NCBI RefSeq assembly: GCF_009601685.2
Contig: NZ_CP045701.2
Location: forward strand, 5,270,001 to 5,334,000
Direction: 5' to 3'
Length of the DNA stretch: 64,000 bases
Origin: Pseudomonas brassicacearum
GTDB taxonomy: Bacteria > Pseudomonadota > Gammaproteobacteria > Pseudomonadales > Pseudomonadaceae
Made by a program: the position numbers and the translations under genes. Numbering within the stretch: position 1 is the stretch's first letter; every line of letters starts with the position of its first letter. Below, one piece after another: positions 25,813-40,078 of this stretch. The notes beneath the pieces are model-generated. The model made no database searches. It was not told the origin of the DNA and saw only the letters and a list, made by a program, of their open reading frames with translations.

Positions 25813-28227
25813 TTAATCCGGCAGTTTGTAGGCGATCACATAATCGCCTTGCTTGGTGCCCAGGGAACCGTGGCCACCGGCAACAACCAGCACATATTGC
25901 TTGCCGTCCTTGCCGGTGTAGGTCATCGGCGTGGTCTGGGCGCCGGCTGGCAGGCGGCCTTCCCACAGTTGCTTGCCGTTTTTCACGTCATAGGCACGCA
26001 GGTACTGGTCGAGGGTGCCGCTCAGGAACGCCAGGCCGCTGGCGGTGGTGAACGTGCCGCCCAGGCTCGGAACGCCCATGCTCAGCGGGATCGGTACCGG
26101 CGAGCTGTCACGCACGGTGCCGTTCTTATGCATCCACAGGGTTTTGTTGTTGGTCAGGTCCACGGCCGCCACATAACCCCACGCAGGCGCCTGGCAAGGC
26201 AGGCCCATCGGCGAAAGCAGCGCTTCGAGGATCACGCCATACGGCGCGCCTTTGTTCGGCTGTACGCCTTCGGTTTCGCTCTTGCGCCCTGGGCCACCGG
26301 CCACTTCGGCCGCGGGCACCAGTTTCGACTTGAACGCCATGTAGCTCGGGTTGACGAAGGCGATCTGGCGCACCGGGTCCACCGAAATGCCGCCCCAGTC
26401 GAACACACCGAAGTTGCCCGGGTAGACAATCGAGCCTTGCAACGACGGCGGCGTGAACATGCCGTCATAACGCAGCGACTTGAAGTCGATCCGGCAGAGC
26501 ATCTGGTCGAACGGGGTCACGCCCCACATGTCGCTTTCCTTGAGGACCGGCGGCACGAAGTTCAGGTCGGACATCGGTTGGGTCGGCGAGGTGTGGTCGC
26601 CTTCCACCGCGCCCTGGGGCACCGGGATCTCCTTGATCGGCACGATCGGCTGGCCATTGCTGCGGTCCAGCACGTAGATGCTGCCCTGCTTGGTCGATGC
26701 CAGGACAGCCGGCTTCACGCCATCGGCGGTCTTGAGGTCCATCAGGGTCGGTTGGCCACCGACGTCCATGTCCCACAGGTCATGGTGAGTGAACTGGAAG
26801 TACCAGCGCACCTTGCCGGTGGCAATATCCAGCGCAGTCAGGCCGGCGGCGTATTTTTCCGATTCCGGGGTCCGGAACCCACCGAACTGGTCGGGGGTCT
26901 GGTTGCCCATCGGCAGGTAGAGCATGCCGAGTTTTTCATCGACACTGAACATGGACCACATGTTCGGCGAATTACGCGTGTAGGTCTGGCCTTCGGCAAT
27001 CGGCGTGGTGTCGTCCGGATTGCCGCTGTCCCAGTTCCACACCAGCTTGCCGGTGTGCACGTCGTAGGCACGGATGACGCCGCTTGGCTCGTCGGTGGAG
27101 ACGTTATCGGTGACGTGGCCGCCGATCACCACCAGGTTCTGGGTGACCGCCGGTGGCGACGTGGAGTAGTAACCGCCGGCCGTGAAGCCGCCGATGTTGG
27201 CGGTCAGGTCGACCTGGCCCTTGTCGCCGAAGTCTTCGCACATCTTGCCGGTGTCGGCGTTGAGGGCGATCAGACGGGTATCGGCGGTCGGCAGGAAGAT
27301 CCGCCGTGGGCAGACGGTGCTGGCCGGCGTGGTGCTGGCAGTGCCAGTGGGGCTTTGCTCGGCGGAGGCGTACACCGCGTCATCGTGATAGGTCACGCCA
27401 CGACAGGTCATGTGGGCCCAACCCTTGAAGTTTTCCGCTTTTTGCGTGGAAAGCTTCGGATCGAAACGCCAGATTTCCTTGCCGGTTTCAGGCTCCAGAG
27501 CAATCACCTGGCTGTGAGGCGTGCACACGTAGAGCATGCCGTTGACCTTGAGCGGGGTGTTCTCGGCCGTGGTTTCACCCGGGTCGTTCGGCCCTGGCAG
27601 GTCGCCGGTGCGATAGGTCCAGGCCGGCACCAGTTTGCTGACGTTCTCGGGGGTGATCTGTGCCAGCGGCGAATAGCGGTCGCCATGGGCACTGCGGCCG
27701 TAGGAGTTCCAGTCGCCGTCGGGCATGGCCGGTGCGGTGTTGGTCATGCCCGGCACACTGTCGCGGTCCAGTTGGCCCTTGATTTCACCCGGGTTGGTGA
27801 ACTGGCTGGCGAGCGCGGCGATACCGGCGATGACCACGGCGGCGCCCAATGCGCGAGTTCCCGTGGCCGGGGCATCGACGGTCAACAGCGGGCGGCGGAA
27901 CCATGGCAGCAACATGACGATGCCCAGGGCAAACAGCATCGCCAGGCGCGGCACCAGTTGCCACCAGTCCAGGCCCACTTCCCACAACGCCCACACGGTG
28001 CTGGTGAACAGCACCAGCGCGTACAAGCCCAGGGCCGCGCGACGAGCCATGATCAGCAATACGCCGGTCAACGCCAGGCCGATACCGGCCAGCAGGTAAT
28101 ACAGCGAGCCGCCAAGCATGCTCAGCTTGACTCCACCGGCCAACAGGGCCAGCCCCATCAATAGAAGCAGAATGCCGAGCAAACTCGGTAGCAGACGGCT
28201 TCGACTCAAAGCACCCTCAGTGCTCAT
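25813..28227 (-). CDS. gcd: Membrane-bound PQQ-dependent glucose dehydrogenase
   Basis: The 804-residue quinoprotein oxidises glucose to gluconate in the periplasm and passes electrons to ubiquinone. Five N-terminal transmembrane helices (about 12-130) are followed by a beta-propeller with PQQ-binding features: DGDWNSYGRSAHGDRYSPLAQI, TYHDDAVYASAEQSP, the GGYYSTSPP stretch, WDMDVGGQPTLMDL, and a C-terminal KQYVLVVAGGHGSLGTK. Length is normal for Gcd. ACGGAG precedes the ATG. It is monocistronic. The glucose/quinate/shikimate dehydrogenase family is shared, but the residues and length fit the glucose enzyme best. Confidence 0.92.
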   Translation of the reverse strand: MSTEGALSRSRLLPSLLGILLLLMGLALLAGGVKLSMLGGSLYYLLAGIGLALTGVLLIMARRAALGLYALVLFTSTVWALWEVGLDWWQLVPRLAMLFALGIVMLLPWFRRPLLTVDAPATGTRALGAAVVIAGIAALASQFTNPGEIKGQLDRDSVPGMTNTAPAMPDGDWNSYGRSAHGDRYSPLAQITPENVSKLVPAWTYRTGDLPGPNDPGETTAENTPLKVNGMLYVCTPHSQVIALEPETGKEIWRFDPKLSTQKAENFKGWAHMTCRGVTYHDDAVYASAEQSPTGTASTTPASTVCPRRIFLPTADTRLIALNADTGKMCEDFGDKGQVDLTANIGGFTAGGYYSTSPPAVTQNLVVIGGHVTDNVSTDEPSGVIRAYDVHTGKLVWNWDSGNPDDTTPIAEGQTYTRNSPNMWSMFSVDEKLGMLYLPMGNQTPDQFGGFRTPESEKYAAGLTALDIATGKVRWYFQFTHHDLWDMDVGGQPTLMDLKTADGVKPAVLASTKQGSIYVLDRSNGQPIVPIKEIPVPQGAVEGDHTSPTQPMSDLNFVPPVLKESDMWGVTPFDQMLCRIDFKSLRYDGMFTPPSLQGSIVYPGNFGVFDWGGISVDPVRQIAFVNPSYMAFKSKLVPAAEVAGGPGRKSETEGVQPNKGAPYGVILEALLSPMGLPCQAPAWGYVAAVDLTNNKTLWMHKNGTVRDSSPVPIPLSMGVPSLGGTFTTASGLAFLSGTLDQYLRAYDVKNGKQLWEGRLPAGAQTTPMTYTGKDGKQYVLVVAGGHGSLGTKQGDYVIAYKLPD

Positions 28228-28737
28228 AGTGTGATTCTCCGTGACGTTTTAAAGAGTCCCGCGCAAGTAGTCACTGTAGATGACGATCCTGACGGGGCAT
28301 GGTTCAGTTGAAAAAAGGCAAATTCGGTTGCCGCGCACCATTGTGGGAGCGGGCTTGCTCGCGAAAGCGGCGTGTCAGGCGGCTTCAATGTTGAATGTGC
28401 AATCGTTATCGCGAGCAAGCTCGCTCCCACAGGAATTCACTGAGACAGCGCTGTCTTTCAGAATTCGAAGACGGGCATTCTTTGATCTTTCTGCAGGATC
28501 AAGCTGGACGCAGAGGCTTCGGCACAACATTCGCAACAACAGAAGAAGCGTTTCAGCAGGTGGCGCAAGGATAATGTCCTGTTCTCAATAGAGAAAGGGC
28601 TTTTGTTGACATGAATCATCTCGGATTCGGTAACAGTGCGCCTGGCGCTGACGGCCAGGATGAAGGCTATGCTTCCACCGCAAGGGCACCTCGGCTAAGG
28701 TGCGCGGCTTTACATCTTTTTCGTGCGAAGGCCTCCC
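28228..28737. other. Intergenic region upstream of gcd, contains a REPIN and no gene
   Basis: The part next to gcd should carry its promoter. The REPIN at 28343-28430 follows. Bases 28431-28737 show no convincing coding sequence; the last part should hold the promoter of the VF530-type gene. Confidence 0.5.
28343..28430. repeat. REPIN, family A
   Basis: Ends GTGGGAGCGGGCTTGCTCGC and GCGAGCAAGCTCGCTCCCAC in opposite orientation around a spacer containing TTCAATGTTGAATGT, a spacer motif also seen in the 41616-41703 and 54361-54448 copies. Confidence 0.88.
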
Positions 28738-28968
28738 ATGACCGAACCCAACAACAACCCGCTGCACGGTGTGACGCTGGAGCAGATCCTCAACGCCCTC
28801 GTGCAGCATTACGAATGGTCAGGCCTGGCCGAGCGCATCGATATCCGTTGCTTCAAGAGCGACCCGAGCATCAAGTCGAGCCTGACCTTCCTGCGCAAGA
28901 CGCCCTGGGCGCGGGAGAAAGTCGAGCGCCTGTACATCAAGTTGATGCGCACCAAGCGGCCTGTCTGA
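28738..28968 (+). CDS. VF530-family small DNA-binding-like protein (DUF2132)
   Basis: The 76-residue protein carries the family core [47 protein letters not shown] and EKVERLYI. The fold known from a Vibrio homologue is a small helical bundle; its role is not established. GAAGG precedes the ATG. The next gene starts three bases after the stop codon. Confidence 0.88.
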   Translation: MTEPNNNPLHGVTLEQILNALVQHYEWSGLAERIDIRCFKSDPSIKSSLTFLRKTPWAREKVERLYIKLMRTKRPV

Positions 28969-28971
28969 GAC

Positions 28972-29610
28972 ATGGGGATCGATAAGGGTCGTCAGCGCTT
29001 CGTGTCGGTGACGGCACTGCTGGGCTGGGTGGGCTTGAGCGTCCAGTTGTACCTGATCCTGTTGGGCCGCTGGGAACTGGACGCGAGCCTGCTGGGCGGA
29101 TTGGTGAACTTCTTCAGTTTCTTCACGGTGTTGACCAACACCCTGGTGGCCGTGGTGCTGACGTGGGAACTGACCCCTCGCGGATCGGCGGCCCGGCACT
29201 GGTTCCTGCTGCCCAGCGTGCGCAGCGGCATCGCCGTGAGCATTGCCCTGGTCGGCCTGGCCTACAACCTGCTGCTGCGCCATCTCTGGCAACCCGAAGG
29301 CTGGCAGTTCGTGGCCGATGAATTGCTGCACGACGTGATGCCGCTGCTGTACATCGCCTATTGGTGGCTGTACGTGCCCAAAGGCACCTTGCGCCTGGGC
29401 CACATCGGGCTATGGATGATTTACCCCCTGGTCTATTTCGCCTATGTGCTGCTGCGCGGGGATTTACTGGCGGCCTACCCCTACCCTTTTATTGATGTGG
29501 CGAACCTGGGTTATCCACATGTGCTCATCAATGCCGGGGGGATATTGCTGGGGTTTATCGCGATTGCGTTGGGAGTGGTGGGGTTGGATCGGTGGGCATC
29601 ATTGAAATAG
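28972..29610 (+). CDS. Pr6Pr-family integral membrane protein
   Basis: The 212-residue protein has six hydrophobic segments and the family stretches FFSFFTVLTNTLVAVVL, LLHDVMPLLYIAYWWL and YPLVYFAYVLLRGDLLAAYPYPFIDV. It belongs to the Pr6Pr (FAR-17a/AIG1-related) group of bacterial membrane proteins with no assigned function. It follows the VF530 gene by three bases and is probably translated with it. No enzymatic function can be assigned from the sequence. Confidence 0.82.
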   Translation: MGIDKGRQRFVSVTALLGWVGLSVQLYLILLGRWELDASLLGGLVNFFSFFTVLTNTLVAVVLTWELTPRGSAARHWFLLPSVRSGIAVSIALVGLAYNLLLRHLWQPEGWQFVADELLHDVMPLLYIAYWWLYVPKGTLRLGHIGLWMIYPLVYFAYVLLRGDLLAAYPYPFIDVANLGYPHVLINAGGILLGFIAIALGVVGLDRWASLK

Positions 29611-29648
29611 AGGCCTGCGCAGAGCACGTAGCGGTGTAAGCCAAACCT

Positions 29649-29735
29649 GTGGGAGCAAGGCTTGCCCGCGATGAACGATCACGCGGTTTACCTGAAGGCC
29701 AGGGCGCCTGCATCGCGAGCAAGCTTTGCTCCCAC
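29649..29735. repeat. REPIN, family A
   Basis: Ends GTGGGAGCAAGGCTTGC and GCAAGCTTTGCTCCCAC around a spacer with AGGGCGCCTGCATCGC. It lies between convergent genes. Confidence 0.86.
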
Positions 29736-29790
29736 AGATAGGTGTTCCACAGATTGTGTCCCATAGGGATTTTGTGTTCGCAGGTGTGCA

Positions 29791-30000
29791 TCAGCCCCTT
29801 GCCGGCAACATCCACACCAACCCACTGGCCTTGGCCCGTTCATGACACAGCGCCAACACACTGCGCCGCTCGTCGTTGTCCATCCGGCTCCAACGGGTGA
29901 TCTCCGCCACGGTGCGCTGGCAACCGGTGCAGACGTCGTCATCGTCCAGCGCACAGATGTTCACGCAGGGCGAAGGCACCGGACGTTCAGGGGCGCTCAT
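29791..30000 (-). CDS. DUF1289 small Cys-rich protein
   Basis: The 69-residue protein has four cysteines, Cys12, Cys16, Cys24 and Cys27 (CVNIC, then CTGC), as expected for a metal-binding DUF1289 domain, followed by [11 protein letters not shown]. Its start overlaps the stop codon of the gamma carbonic anhydrase gene by four bases, so both are co-translated. Function is unknown; a zinc or Fe-S site is inferred from the cysteines. Confidence 0.9.
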   Translation of the reverse strand: MSAPERPVPSPCVNICALDDDDVCTGCQRTVAEITRWSRMDNDERRSVLALCHERAKASGLVWMLPARG

Positions 30001-30521
30001 TGTTCCTGCTCGGCCAGGTCGCGGGCGTAGCGCTGTGAATTGTGGACGTAGTGGGCCGCGCTGGCTTCGAGCATTTTCTTCTGGGCCTCGGTCAACTCCC
30101 GCACCACTTTGCCAGGCGAACCCATTACCAGGGAACCGTCGGGAATTTCCTTGCCTTCGCCAATCAACGAGTTGGCGCCGATGATGCAATTCTTGCCAAT
30201 CTTCGCGCCGTTGAGGATCACCGCGTTGATGCCGATGAGGCTGTAGTCGCCCACCGTACAGCCATGGAGCATGGCGTTGTGGCCGATGGTCACACCGGTG
30301 CCGATGGTCAGCGGATAGCCCATGTCGGTGTGCATCACGGTGCCGTCCTGCACATTGCTGTTCTTGCCGATCAGGATCAGTTCGTTGTCGCCACGCAGTA
30401 CGGCGTTGAACCAGACATTGGCGCCTTCTTCGAGGCGGACCTTGCCCACCAGCGTGGCGTTGGGCGCGACCCAGCTCTGTGGGTGGGTTTCGACACGGGC
30501 ATCGCCCAAACGATATTTCAT
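29997..30521 (-). CDS. Gamma-class carbonic anhydrase-like hexapeptide protein
   Basis: The 174-residue protein is built of hexapeptide repeats forming a left-handed beta helix, ending in a C-terminal helix ([17 protein letters not shown]). Possible zinc ligands are His64 (VMHTD), His81 (IGHNAM) and His86 (LHGC), the spacing found in gamma carbonic anhydrases such as Cam and in YrdA/PaaY proteins. Whether it hydrates CO2 or acts on acyl thioesters cannot be told from sequence. It sits between DUF1289 and NUDIX genes, all minus strand. Confidence 0.9.
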   Translation of the reverse strand: MKYRLGDARVETHPQSWVAPNATLVGKVRLEEGANVWFNAVLRGDNELILIGKNSNVQDGTVMHTDMGYPLTIGTGVTIGHNAMLHGCTVGDYSLIGINAVILNGAKIGKNCIIGANSLIGEGKEIPDGSLVMGSPGKVVRELTEAQKKMLEASAAHYVHNSQRYARDLAEQEQ

Positions 30522-30537
30522 GAGAGTCCTCGGGGCG

Positions 30538-31137
30538 TCAGGTATTGATGAAACTCTTGGGCGGTTTATGCAGATCGATTTCGGCGTCGTACAGCAGGTT
30601 GACCAACTCCACGACCATGATCGCCGTCAGGCCCCAGATCTTGAATTCGCCAAACCGATAGCTGGGCACGTACCAACTGCGGCCCTGGTAATCGATCCGG
30701 TGCGTGTGTTCACGCGGATCCTTGCGGAAAAACTCCAGCGGCACGCTGAACACCGCGGCGATCTCGGCGTCGTTGGCCTGGTATTCGACAAAATCCGGAA
30801 TTACCCCGACGTAAGGCGTGACCTTGATGCCATGCAGCGAGATCAACGGGCTGAGAGGGCCGATCACTTCCACAAGGCCGGGCGGCAGGCCGATTTCTTC
30901 CTCGGCTTCGCGCAGCGCGGTGAAAATCAGGTCCGGGTCTTCCGGGTCACGACGCCCGCCGGGGAACGCCACCTCGCCGCCATGGGTCGAGAGCCCGCTG
31001 GCGCGCAGCGTCAGTACCAGCTCCGGTTCATCGCTGCGGGTAATCGGCACCAGCACCGCGGCTTCAGGGAAACGTCGGTCGGCCTGCAGATCGTGCGGGG
31101 TGTGGTTGCTTACTCGATGCAGTAGCTCGTCCAGCAT
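30538..31137 (-). CDS. CoA pyrophosphatase, NUDIX family (NudL-like)
   Basis: The 199-residue protein carries the CoA-pyrophosphatase signature [20 protein letters not shown] directly before the Nudix box ([23 protein letters not shown]). The EEE cluster is the metal site. Such enzymes cleave CoA to 4'-phosphopantetheine and 3',5'-ADP. It lies 16 bases upstream of the carbonic anhydrase gene on the same strand, and the region 31138-31282 separates it from the divergent zinc-ribbon NUDIX gene. Confidence 0.9.
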   Translation of the reverse strand: MLDELLHRVSNHTPHDLQADRRFPEAAVLVPITRSDEPELVLTLRASGLSTHGGEVAFPGGRRDPEDPDLIFTALREAEEEIGLPPGLVEVIGPLSPLISLHGIKVTPYVGVIPDFVEYQANDAEIAAVFSVPLEFFRKDPREHTHRIDYQGRSWYVPSYRFGEFKIWGLTAIMVVELVNLLYDAEIDLHKPPKSFINT

Positions 31138-31282
31138 GAGACTTCTCGATTTATTCGCTACCTTGCATCATGCACCAATCGTTCAAGCGGCCCAACCCCC
31201 GCACCACGTCGTGTCGCGAAACGACAACTTGCCGACACCGGCCCGCGCCGCCAAGATAGGCACAGCATTCAGGAACCCAAGC

Positions 31283-31834
31283 ATGAAATTCTGCAGCCAG
31301 TGCGGTAACCCGGTGACCCAGCGCATACCCGAAGGCGACTCGCGCCTGCGCTTCGTTTGCGACACCTGCCACACCATCCATTATCAGAACCCCAACATCG
31401 TGGCCGGTTGCGTACCGACCTGGGGCAGCAAAGTCCTGTTGTGCCGGCGCGCCATCGAGCCGCGGCGCGGTTACTGGACGCTGCCGGCAGGCTTCATGGA
31501 AAACGGCGAAACCATTGAACAGGCCGCCGAGCGCGAAACCGCCGAAGAAGCCTGCGCCCGGGTGCGAAATTTGAGCATCTATACGCTGATTGACGTACCG
31601 CATATCAGCCAGGTACATGTATTCTTTCGCGCCGAACTGGTGGATGAGGATTTTGCCGCCGGGCCCGAGAGCCTGGAGGTGAAATTGTTCGAAGAAGCGG
31701 ACATTCCCTGGGATGAACTGGCTTTCCGCACGGTGGGCCGCACCCTGGAATATTTCTACGCGGACCGCCGGGCCGAAGATTACCCCGTGCGATCCGAGTC
31801 GATCCCACCGCTGGCCCAGCCAGCCAATACTTGA
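31283..31834 (+). CDS. Zinc-ribbon NUDIX hydrolase (NudC-related)
   Basis: The 183-residue protein begins with a four-cysteine zinc ribbon (Cys4, Cys7, Cys26, Cys29) followed by a Nudix domain with the box GFMENGETIEQAAERETAEEA. The arrangement resembles the C-terminal part of NADH pyrophosphatase NudC but lacks its N-terminal domain. AGGA precedes the start. Substrate is likely a nucleoside diphosphate derivative, but unknown. The L,D-transpeptidase reading frame begins right at its end. Confidence 0.88.
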   Translation: MKFCSQCGNPVTQRIPEGDSRLRFVCDTCHTIHYQNPNIVAGCVPTWGSKVLLCRRAIEPRRGYWTLPAGFMENGETIEQAAERETAEEACARVRNLSIYTLIDVPHISQVHVFFRAELVDEDFAAGPESLEVKLFEEADIPWDELAFRTVGRTLEYFYADRRAEDYPVRSESIPPLAQPANT

Positions 31835-31875
31835 AAATCCAATATAGCTGCGACACCTCTAGGGATATCGTTTCA

Positions 31876-32382
31876 ATGCGCTGGTTGCTTGTCCTGTTCT
31901 GCTTGTCGTTCACTGCTGTGTCCCAGGCCTCTGCGGTGGGAACCTACAACGGCAAGGTCATCGAAAAAGTGCTGGTGCTCAAGTCCGCCCATCAATTGCA
32001 ATTGGTCAACGACGGCAAGCCGCTCAAGACCTATCGCATCTCCCTGGGCAGGGGTGCCAGAAAAGGCCCCAAGCTGATCGAGGGCGACAAGCGCACCCCC
32101 GAAGGTTTCTACTGGATCGACTGGCGCAAGACCAGCGACCGGTTCTACCTGTCGATGCACATTTCCTACCCCAACATCAGCGATGCCGCCCGCGCCCGCC
32201 GCGAAGGCGTTGAGCCGGGGGGCATGATCATGATCCACGGCACGCCGGACTCGCAGGAGAACCCTGAGCAGCTGTTCCATACGCTGGATTGGACCGACGG
32301 CTGCATCGCCATGCGCAATGTGGACATGCGTGAAGTCTGGAACCTGGTGCCGGATGGCACGATGATCGAAATCCGGCCGTAG
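31876..32382 (+). CDS. L,D-transpeptidase (YkuD/ErfK family), putative
   Basis: The 168-residue protein has a signal peptide (about 1-20, ending AVSQASA) and a YkuD fold: VLKSAHQLQLVNDGKPLKTYRISLGRG, then GDKRTPEGFYWI, MIHGTPD (His), and DWTDGCIAMRNVDM with the catalytic cysteine. Most family members have SHGC at this place; here the preceding residue is Asp. Such enzymes cross-link peptidoglycan or attach lipoprotein. The ATG at 31876 is chosen because the signal peptide starts there; an ATG at 31831 would add 15 residues and overlap the previous stop codon. Confidence 0.87.
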   Translation: MRWLLVLFCLSFTAVSQASAVGTYNGKVIEKVLVLKSAHQLQLVNDGKPLKTYRISLGRGARKGPKLIEGDKRTPEGFYWIDWRKTSDRFYLSMHISYPNISDAARARREGVEPGGMIMIHGTPDSQENPEQLFHTLDWTDGCIAMRNVDMREVWNLVPDGTMIEIRP

Positions 32383-32443
32383 CGCCTCCCCCTCCTGCGG
32401 CAGGAGCTTCTTGTGGCGAGGGAGTCCCCGCTGGGCTGCGCCT

Positions 32444-32539
32444 GTAGGAGCTGTCGAGTGCAACGAGGCTGCGATCTTGCCCCAGGCACTTGAGTCTCAA
32501 GCGAAAGATCAAAAGATCGCAGGCTTCGCCAGCTCCTAC
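32444..32539. repeat. REP pair, family C, adjoining family B fragment
   Basis: Left end GTAGGAGCTGTCGAGTGCAA, right end GATCGCAGGCTTCGCC followed by AGCTCCTAC. The bases just left of it (32413-32440, GTGGCGAGGGAGTCCCCGC) are a family B half-element, so two REP families abut here. Confidence 0.8.
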
Positions 32540-32583
32540 AGAGCCCCGCGCGAGATTGCTCCCTCACCACAGGTTACGTGGCA

Positions 32584-32943
32584 TCAAGTCCGAAGCTCTA
32601 CCCGGTCCAAGGCCTTGTTTGCCAACAACGTTCCCAGCTCGATCATCTGCGCCACGCCCAACGCCACATGCCGCCGCGAACCGTCCAAGTCAAACAGGAG
32701 GTCGCTAAGCACCGCATTGGCCGAGGCCAGGGTTTCGCTGAGGTTGGCTAGTAAGGTTTCGGTGTCAACGTTGTCCGATACGCTGAACAACTGCACCGAG
32801 GGTTGGGGGTCTGGTTCGCTGCCGTCGGGTTTGAGGTAATGGTCCATCGCGCGGTCGGCGGCTTCTTTCAGCATGTCGGGGGCGTAGTCGCCGTAGGGGA
32901 AGGTGGAGGCGGGTTTTGGCGGGTTGGGGGTTTCTTTGATCAT
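32584..32943 (-). CDS. DUF6124/DUF3077-type Pseudomonas protein of unknown function
   Basis: The 119-residue protein has a proline-rich start (TPNPPKPASTFPYGDYAPD), a stretch with alternating acidic and hydrophobic residues, FSVSDNVDTETLLANLSETLASANAVLSDLL, and a C-terminal helix. This architecture is common in Pseudomonas proteins named DUF6124 (earlier DUF3077). The function is unknown. No partner gene lies nearby; upstream is a long repeat-rich region. I am fairly confident of the reading frame because the family is recognisable. Confidence 0.8.
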   Translation of the reverse strand: MIKETPNPPKPASTFPYGDYAPDMLKEAADRAMDHYLKPDGSEPDPQPSVQLFSVSDNVDTETLLANLSETLASANAVLSDLLFDLDGSRRHVALGVAQMIELGTLLANKALDRVELRT

Positions 32944-33315
32944 TTAGAGCTCCTGATTCAATGGAGCCACCATTCTTCGCGGTCAAACAAAAAAGGGCAG
33001 CTGTACGCGGGTTGACCGACCGGGAATCAAGGCAAAACCGGCACGTCCGAAGACGTCCCACGCACAGCTGCCGCGACACGATACCTCAGACGAAAGAAAA
33101 ACGCCTGAACTAGGTCTTGGAAACTCTGGCGCGTCTAGATTTCTCGGACGGTCAAATCCGGTCGCTGAATTGGCAGCGACATCCAAAGGCTAGAGCCCTC
33201 GCTTCCGAGGCACAACCTTAAAAACATGTCGGAAATTTCGGTGCGTCTGACAGACCGTCCACTTGATCATGGATGTTTCAGACAAAATTCCAGATAGGCT
33301 TTTTTGGATTGAATT
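32944..33315. other. Intergenic region upstream of the DUF6124-type gene, no gene seen
   Basis: No convincing coding frame on either strand. It should hold the minus-strand promoter for the DUF6124-type gene. Local palindromic bits are present but no recognised regulatory element. Confidence 0.45.
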
Positions 33316-33967
33316 GGGTACATATCCATTGCTGCGGTAACGGCGACTTAGGGTTCCGCCCTGACGGCGGCTCACTTTTGAGAAGCCCGGAAGCCGGCCC
33401 AGTCAAAAGTAAGCAAAACGCTCATGCCCCACCACTCGGCACCTCGCCTAGGCTCGGTGTGCCCTCACTCCGGCATTGAGGCGGCCTAACAGCCGACCTG
33501 GTTCTTGGTGGGACCGCGTTTCCCCGTGGGAGCAAAGCTTGCTCGCGATGAGGCCGGCACATTCAATATCCTCGTCGACAGCAATACCGCCATCGCGAGC
33601 AAGCTTTGCTCCCACACTCAATCTCCAGTGAACACAAAATTCATGTCCGACACAGAACCACTGTGGGAGCGGGCTTGCCCGCGAAGAGGCCAGCACATTC
33701 AATATCCTCGTCGACAGCAATACTGCCATCGCGAGCAAGCTTTGCTCCCACACTCAATCTCCAGTGAACACAAAATTCATGTCCAACACAGAACCACTGT
33801 GGGAGCGGGCTTACCCGCGAAGAGGCCAGCACATTCAATATCCTCGTCGACAGCAATACCGCCATCGCGAGCAAGCTTTGCTCCCACACTCAATCTCCAG
33901 TGAACACAAAATTCATGTCCAACACAGAACCATAAGCCGCCGTTACGCAAAAAACGGATATACACCC
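33316..33967. repeat. Repeat island bounded by imperfect inverted repeats
   Basis: The 35-base ends at 33316-33350 and 33933-33967 are inverse complements at about 26 of 35 positions by my own alignment, with shared blocks CGCCGTTAC and GGATAT. Inside are a non-coding stretch (33351-33525) and three tandem REPIN units (33526-33932). No transposase gene lies within. It may be a composite of dispersed Pseudomonas repeats or a non-autonomous mobile element. Confidence 0.6.
33526..33932. repeat. Three tandem ~136-bp units, each a family A REPIN plus unique linker
   Basis: Units begin with GTGGGAGC at 33526, 33663 and 33799, giving periods of 137 and 136 bases. Each unit has left REP, a spacer with CAATATCCTCGTCGACAGC, right REP ending GCTTTGCTCCCAC, then a linker with AATCTCCAGTGAACAC. 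Differences between units are few (for example GCTTGCCCGCG versus GCTTACCCGCG), so the duplication is recent. Confidence 0.93.
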
Positions 33968-33984
33968 AAAACTCGCCCCCAATA

Positions 33985-34015
33985 AAAAACCCGCCAATCC
34001 ACTCAGCGGGTTTTT
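33985..34015. terminator. Intrinsic terminator downstream of the YqfO-like gene
   Basis: AAAAACCCGC and GCGGGTTTTT form a stem around an 11-base loop. For the minus-strand gene at 34043-34354 the T run follows the stem, as needed. Confidence 0.88.
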
Positions 34016-34042
34016 CATTTAAGCGATTCAAGCGCAGGAAGA

Positions 34043-34354
34043 TCAAAAATCCTCCAACCGCCACACCTCATACGCCGGCGTCTCATAGGGATGGCTGCGT
34101 TTCAAAGCCACCACCACCGCACGCATCAACTCATCGGCCACAACAAGCTCAACCTTCCATTCCTCGACCTGCTCAACCTGCCCCGCTTCGCCAATGAACG
34201 GCTGGCTGCCGTCCAAAGGGCGAAACTGGCCCAGGCCCAACACCTGCCAGGCGCAATGGTCATAGTCGCCGATTCGCCCACCACCGGCAGCGAATACGGC
34301 GCTTTTGACCACGTCCAGATGGCTGGCCGGAACGAAGAAGCAGAGCTTGTACAC
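34043..34354 (-). CDS. YqfO/NIF3-like small protein next to purL
   Basis: The 103-residue protein begins YKLCFFVPASHLDVVKSAVFAAGGGRIGDYDHCAWQ and ends RSHPYETPAYEVWRLEDF, the pattern of the YqfO insert domain (CutA/PII-like fold) of NIF3 proteins. Here it occurs as a free-standing protein, which is usual in Pseudomonas beside purL. Its function is not known. It starts only four bases after the purL stop codon, so it is likely the last gene of that transcript; a terminator follows. Confidence 0.88.
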   Translation of the reverse strand: MYKLCFFVPASHLDVVKSAVFAAGGGRIGDYDHCAWQVLGLGQFRPLDGSQPFIGEAGQVEQVEEWKVELVVADELMRAVVVALKRSHPYETPAYEVWRLEDF

Positions 34355-34358
34355 CGCC

Positions 34359-38255
<3,897 letters not shown>

Positions 38256-38520
38256 CTTCGGGACAGCCTCGGGAAGGGGGTGTGCTTTGAGGCCGTGCAT
38301 TCTAGCCTAAACCGCCGGCAACGGCACCCGAAACGGTACGCGCAGTGCTGGCCGAATGTCGGTCTTTGCGCCCACGGCGGTATTGGACACCCGCGCCAAT
38401 GCTCCCGAAGAGATATTTTTCAGCGACGCAAAGCCCTGCGCCCCCCCGGCCGGCCGGTGTTGCGGACATGTTTTGCAATGGCTAGCAGACTGGCCTTTTG
38501 CTGTCGAGATATGGCGGTAG

Positions 38521-40005
<1,485 letters not shown>

Positions 40006-40038
40006 CAGCCAGACACAACCCTTAATGTGGACGGGTCT

Positions 40039-40062
40039 GTGGGAGCAAAGCTTGCTCCCGCA
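40039..40062. repeat. Single REP palindrome, family A
   Basis: A compact palindrome GTGGGAGCAAAGCTTGCTCC ending CGCA, lying between mltF and the convergent pdxJ. Confidence 0.75.
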
Positions 40063-40078
40063 GGATGTGGTGGTAGGG

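Noticed and set aside
33273..33479. A short plus-strand frame inside the repeat island
   Set aside because: It reads across the left terminal repeat and dispersed repeat sequence; composition suggests repeat-derived translation rather than a gene.
33505..33903. Open frames running through the tandem REPIN array on both strands
   Set aside because: They repeat the same peptide with each 136-base unit because the DNA repeats; no start signal or domain.
33526..33932. CRISPR array
   Set aside because: Repeat units are about 136 bases, contain internal inverted repeats, and their spacers are nearly identical, unlike CRISPR spacers; no cas genes in the window.
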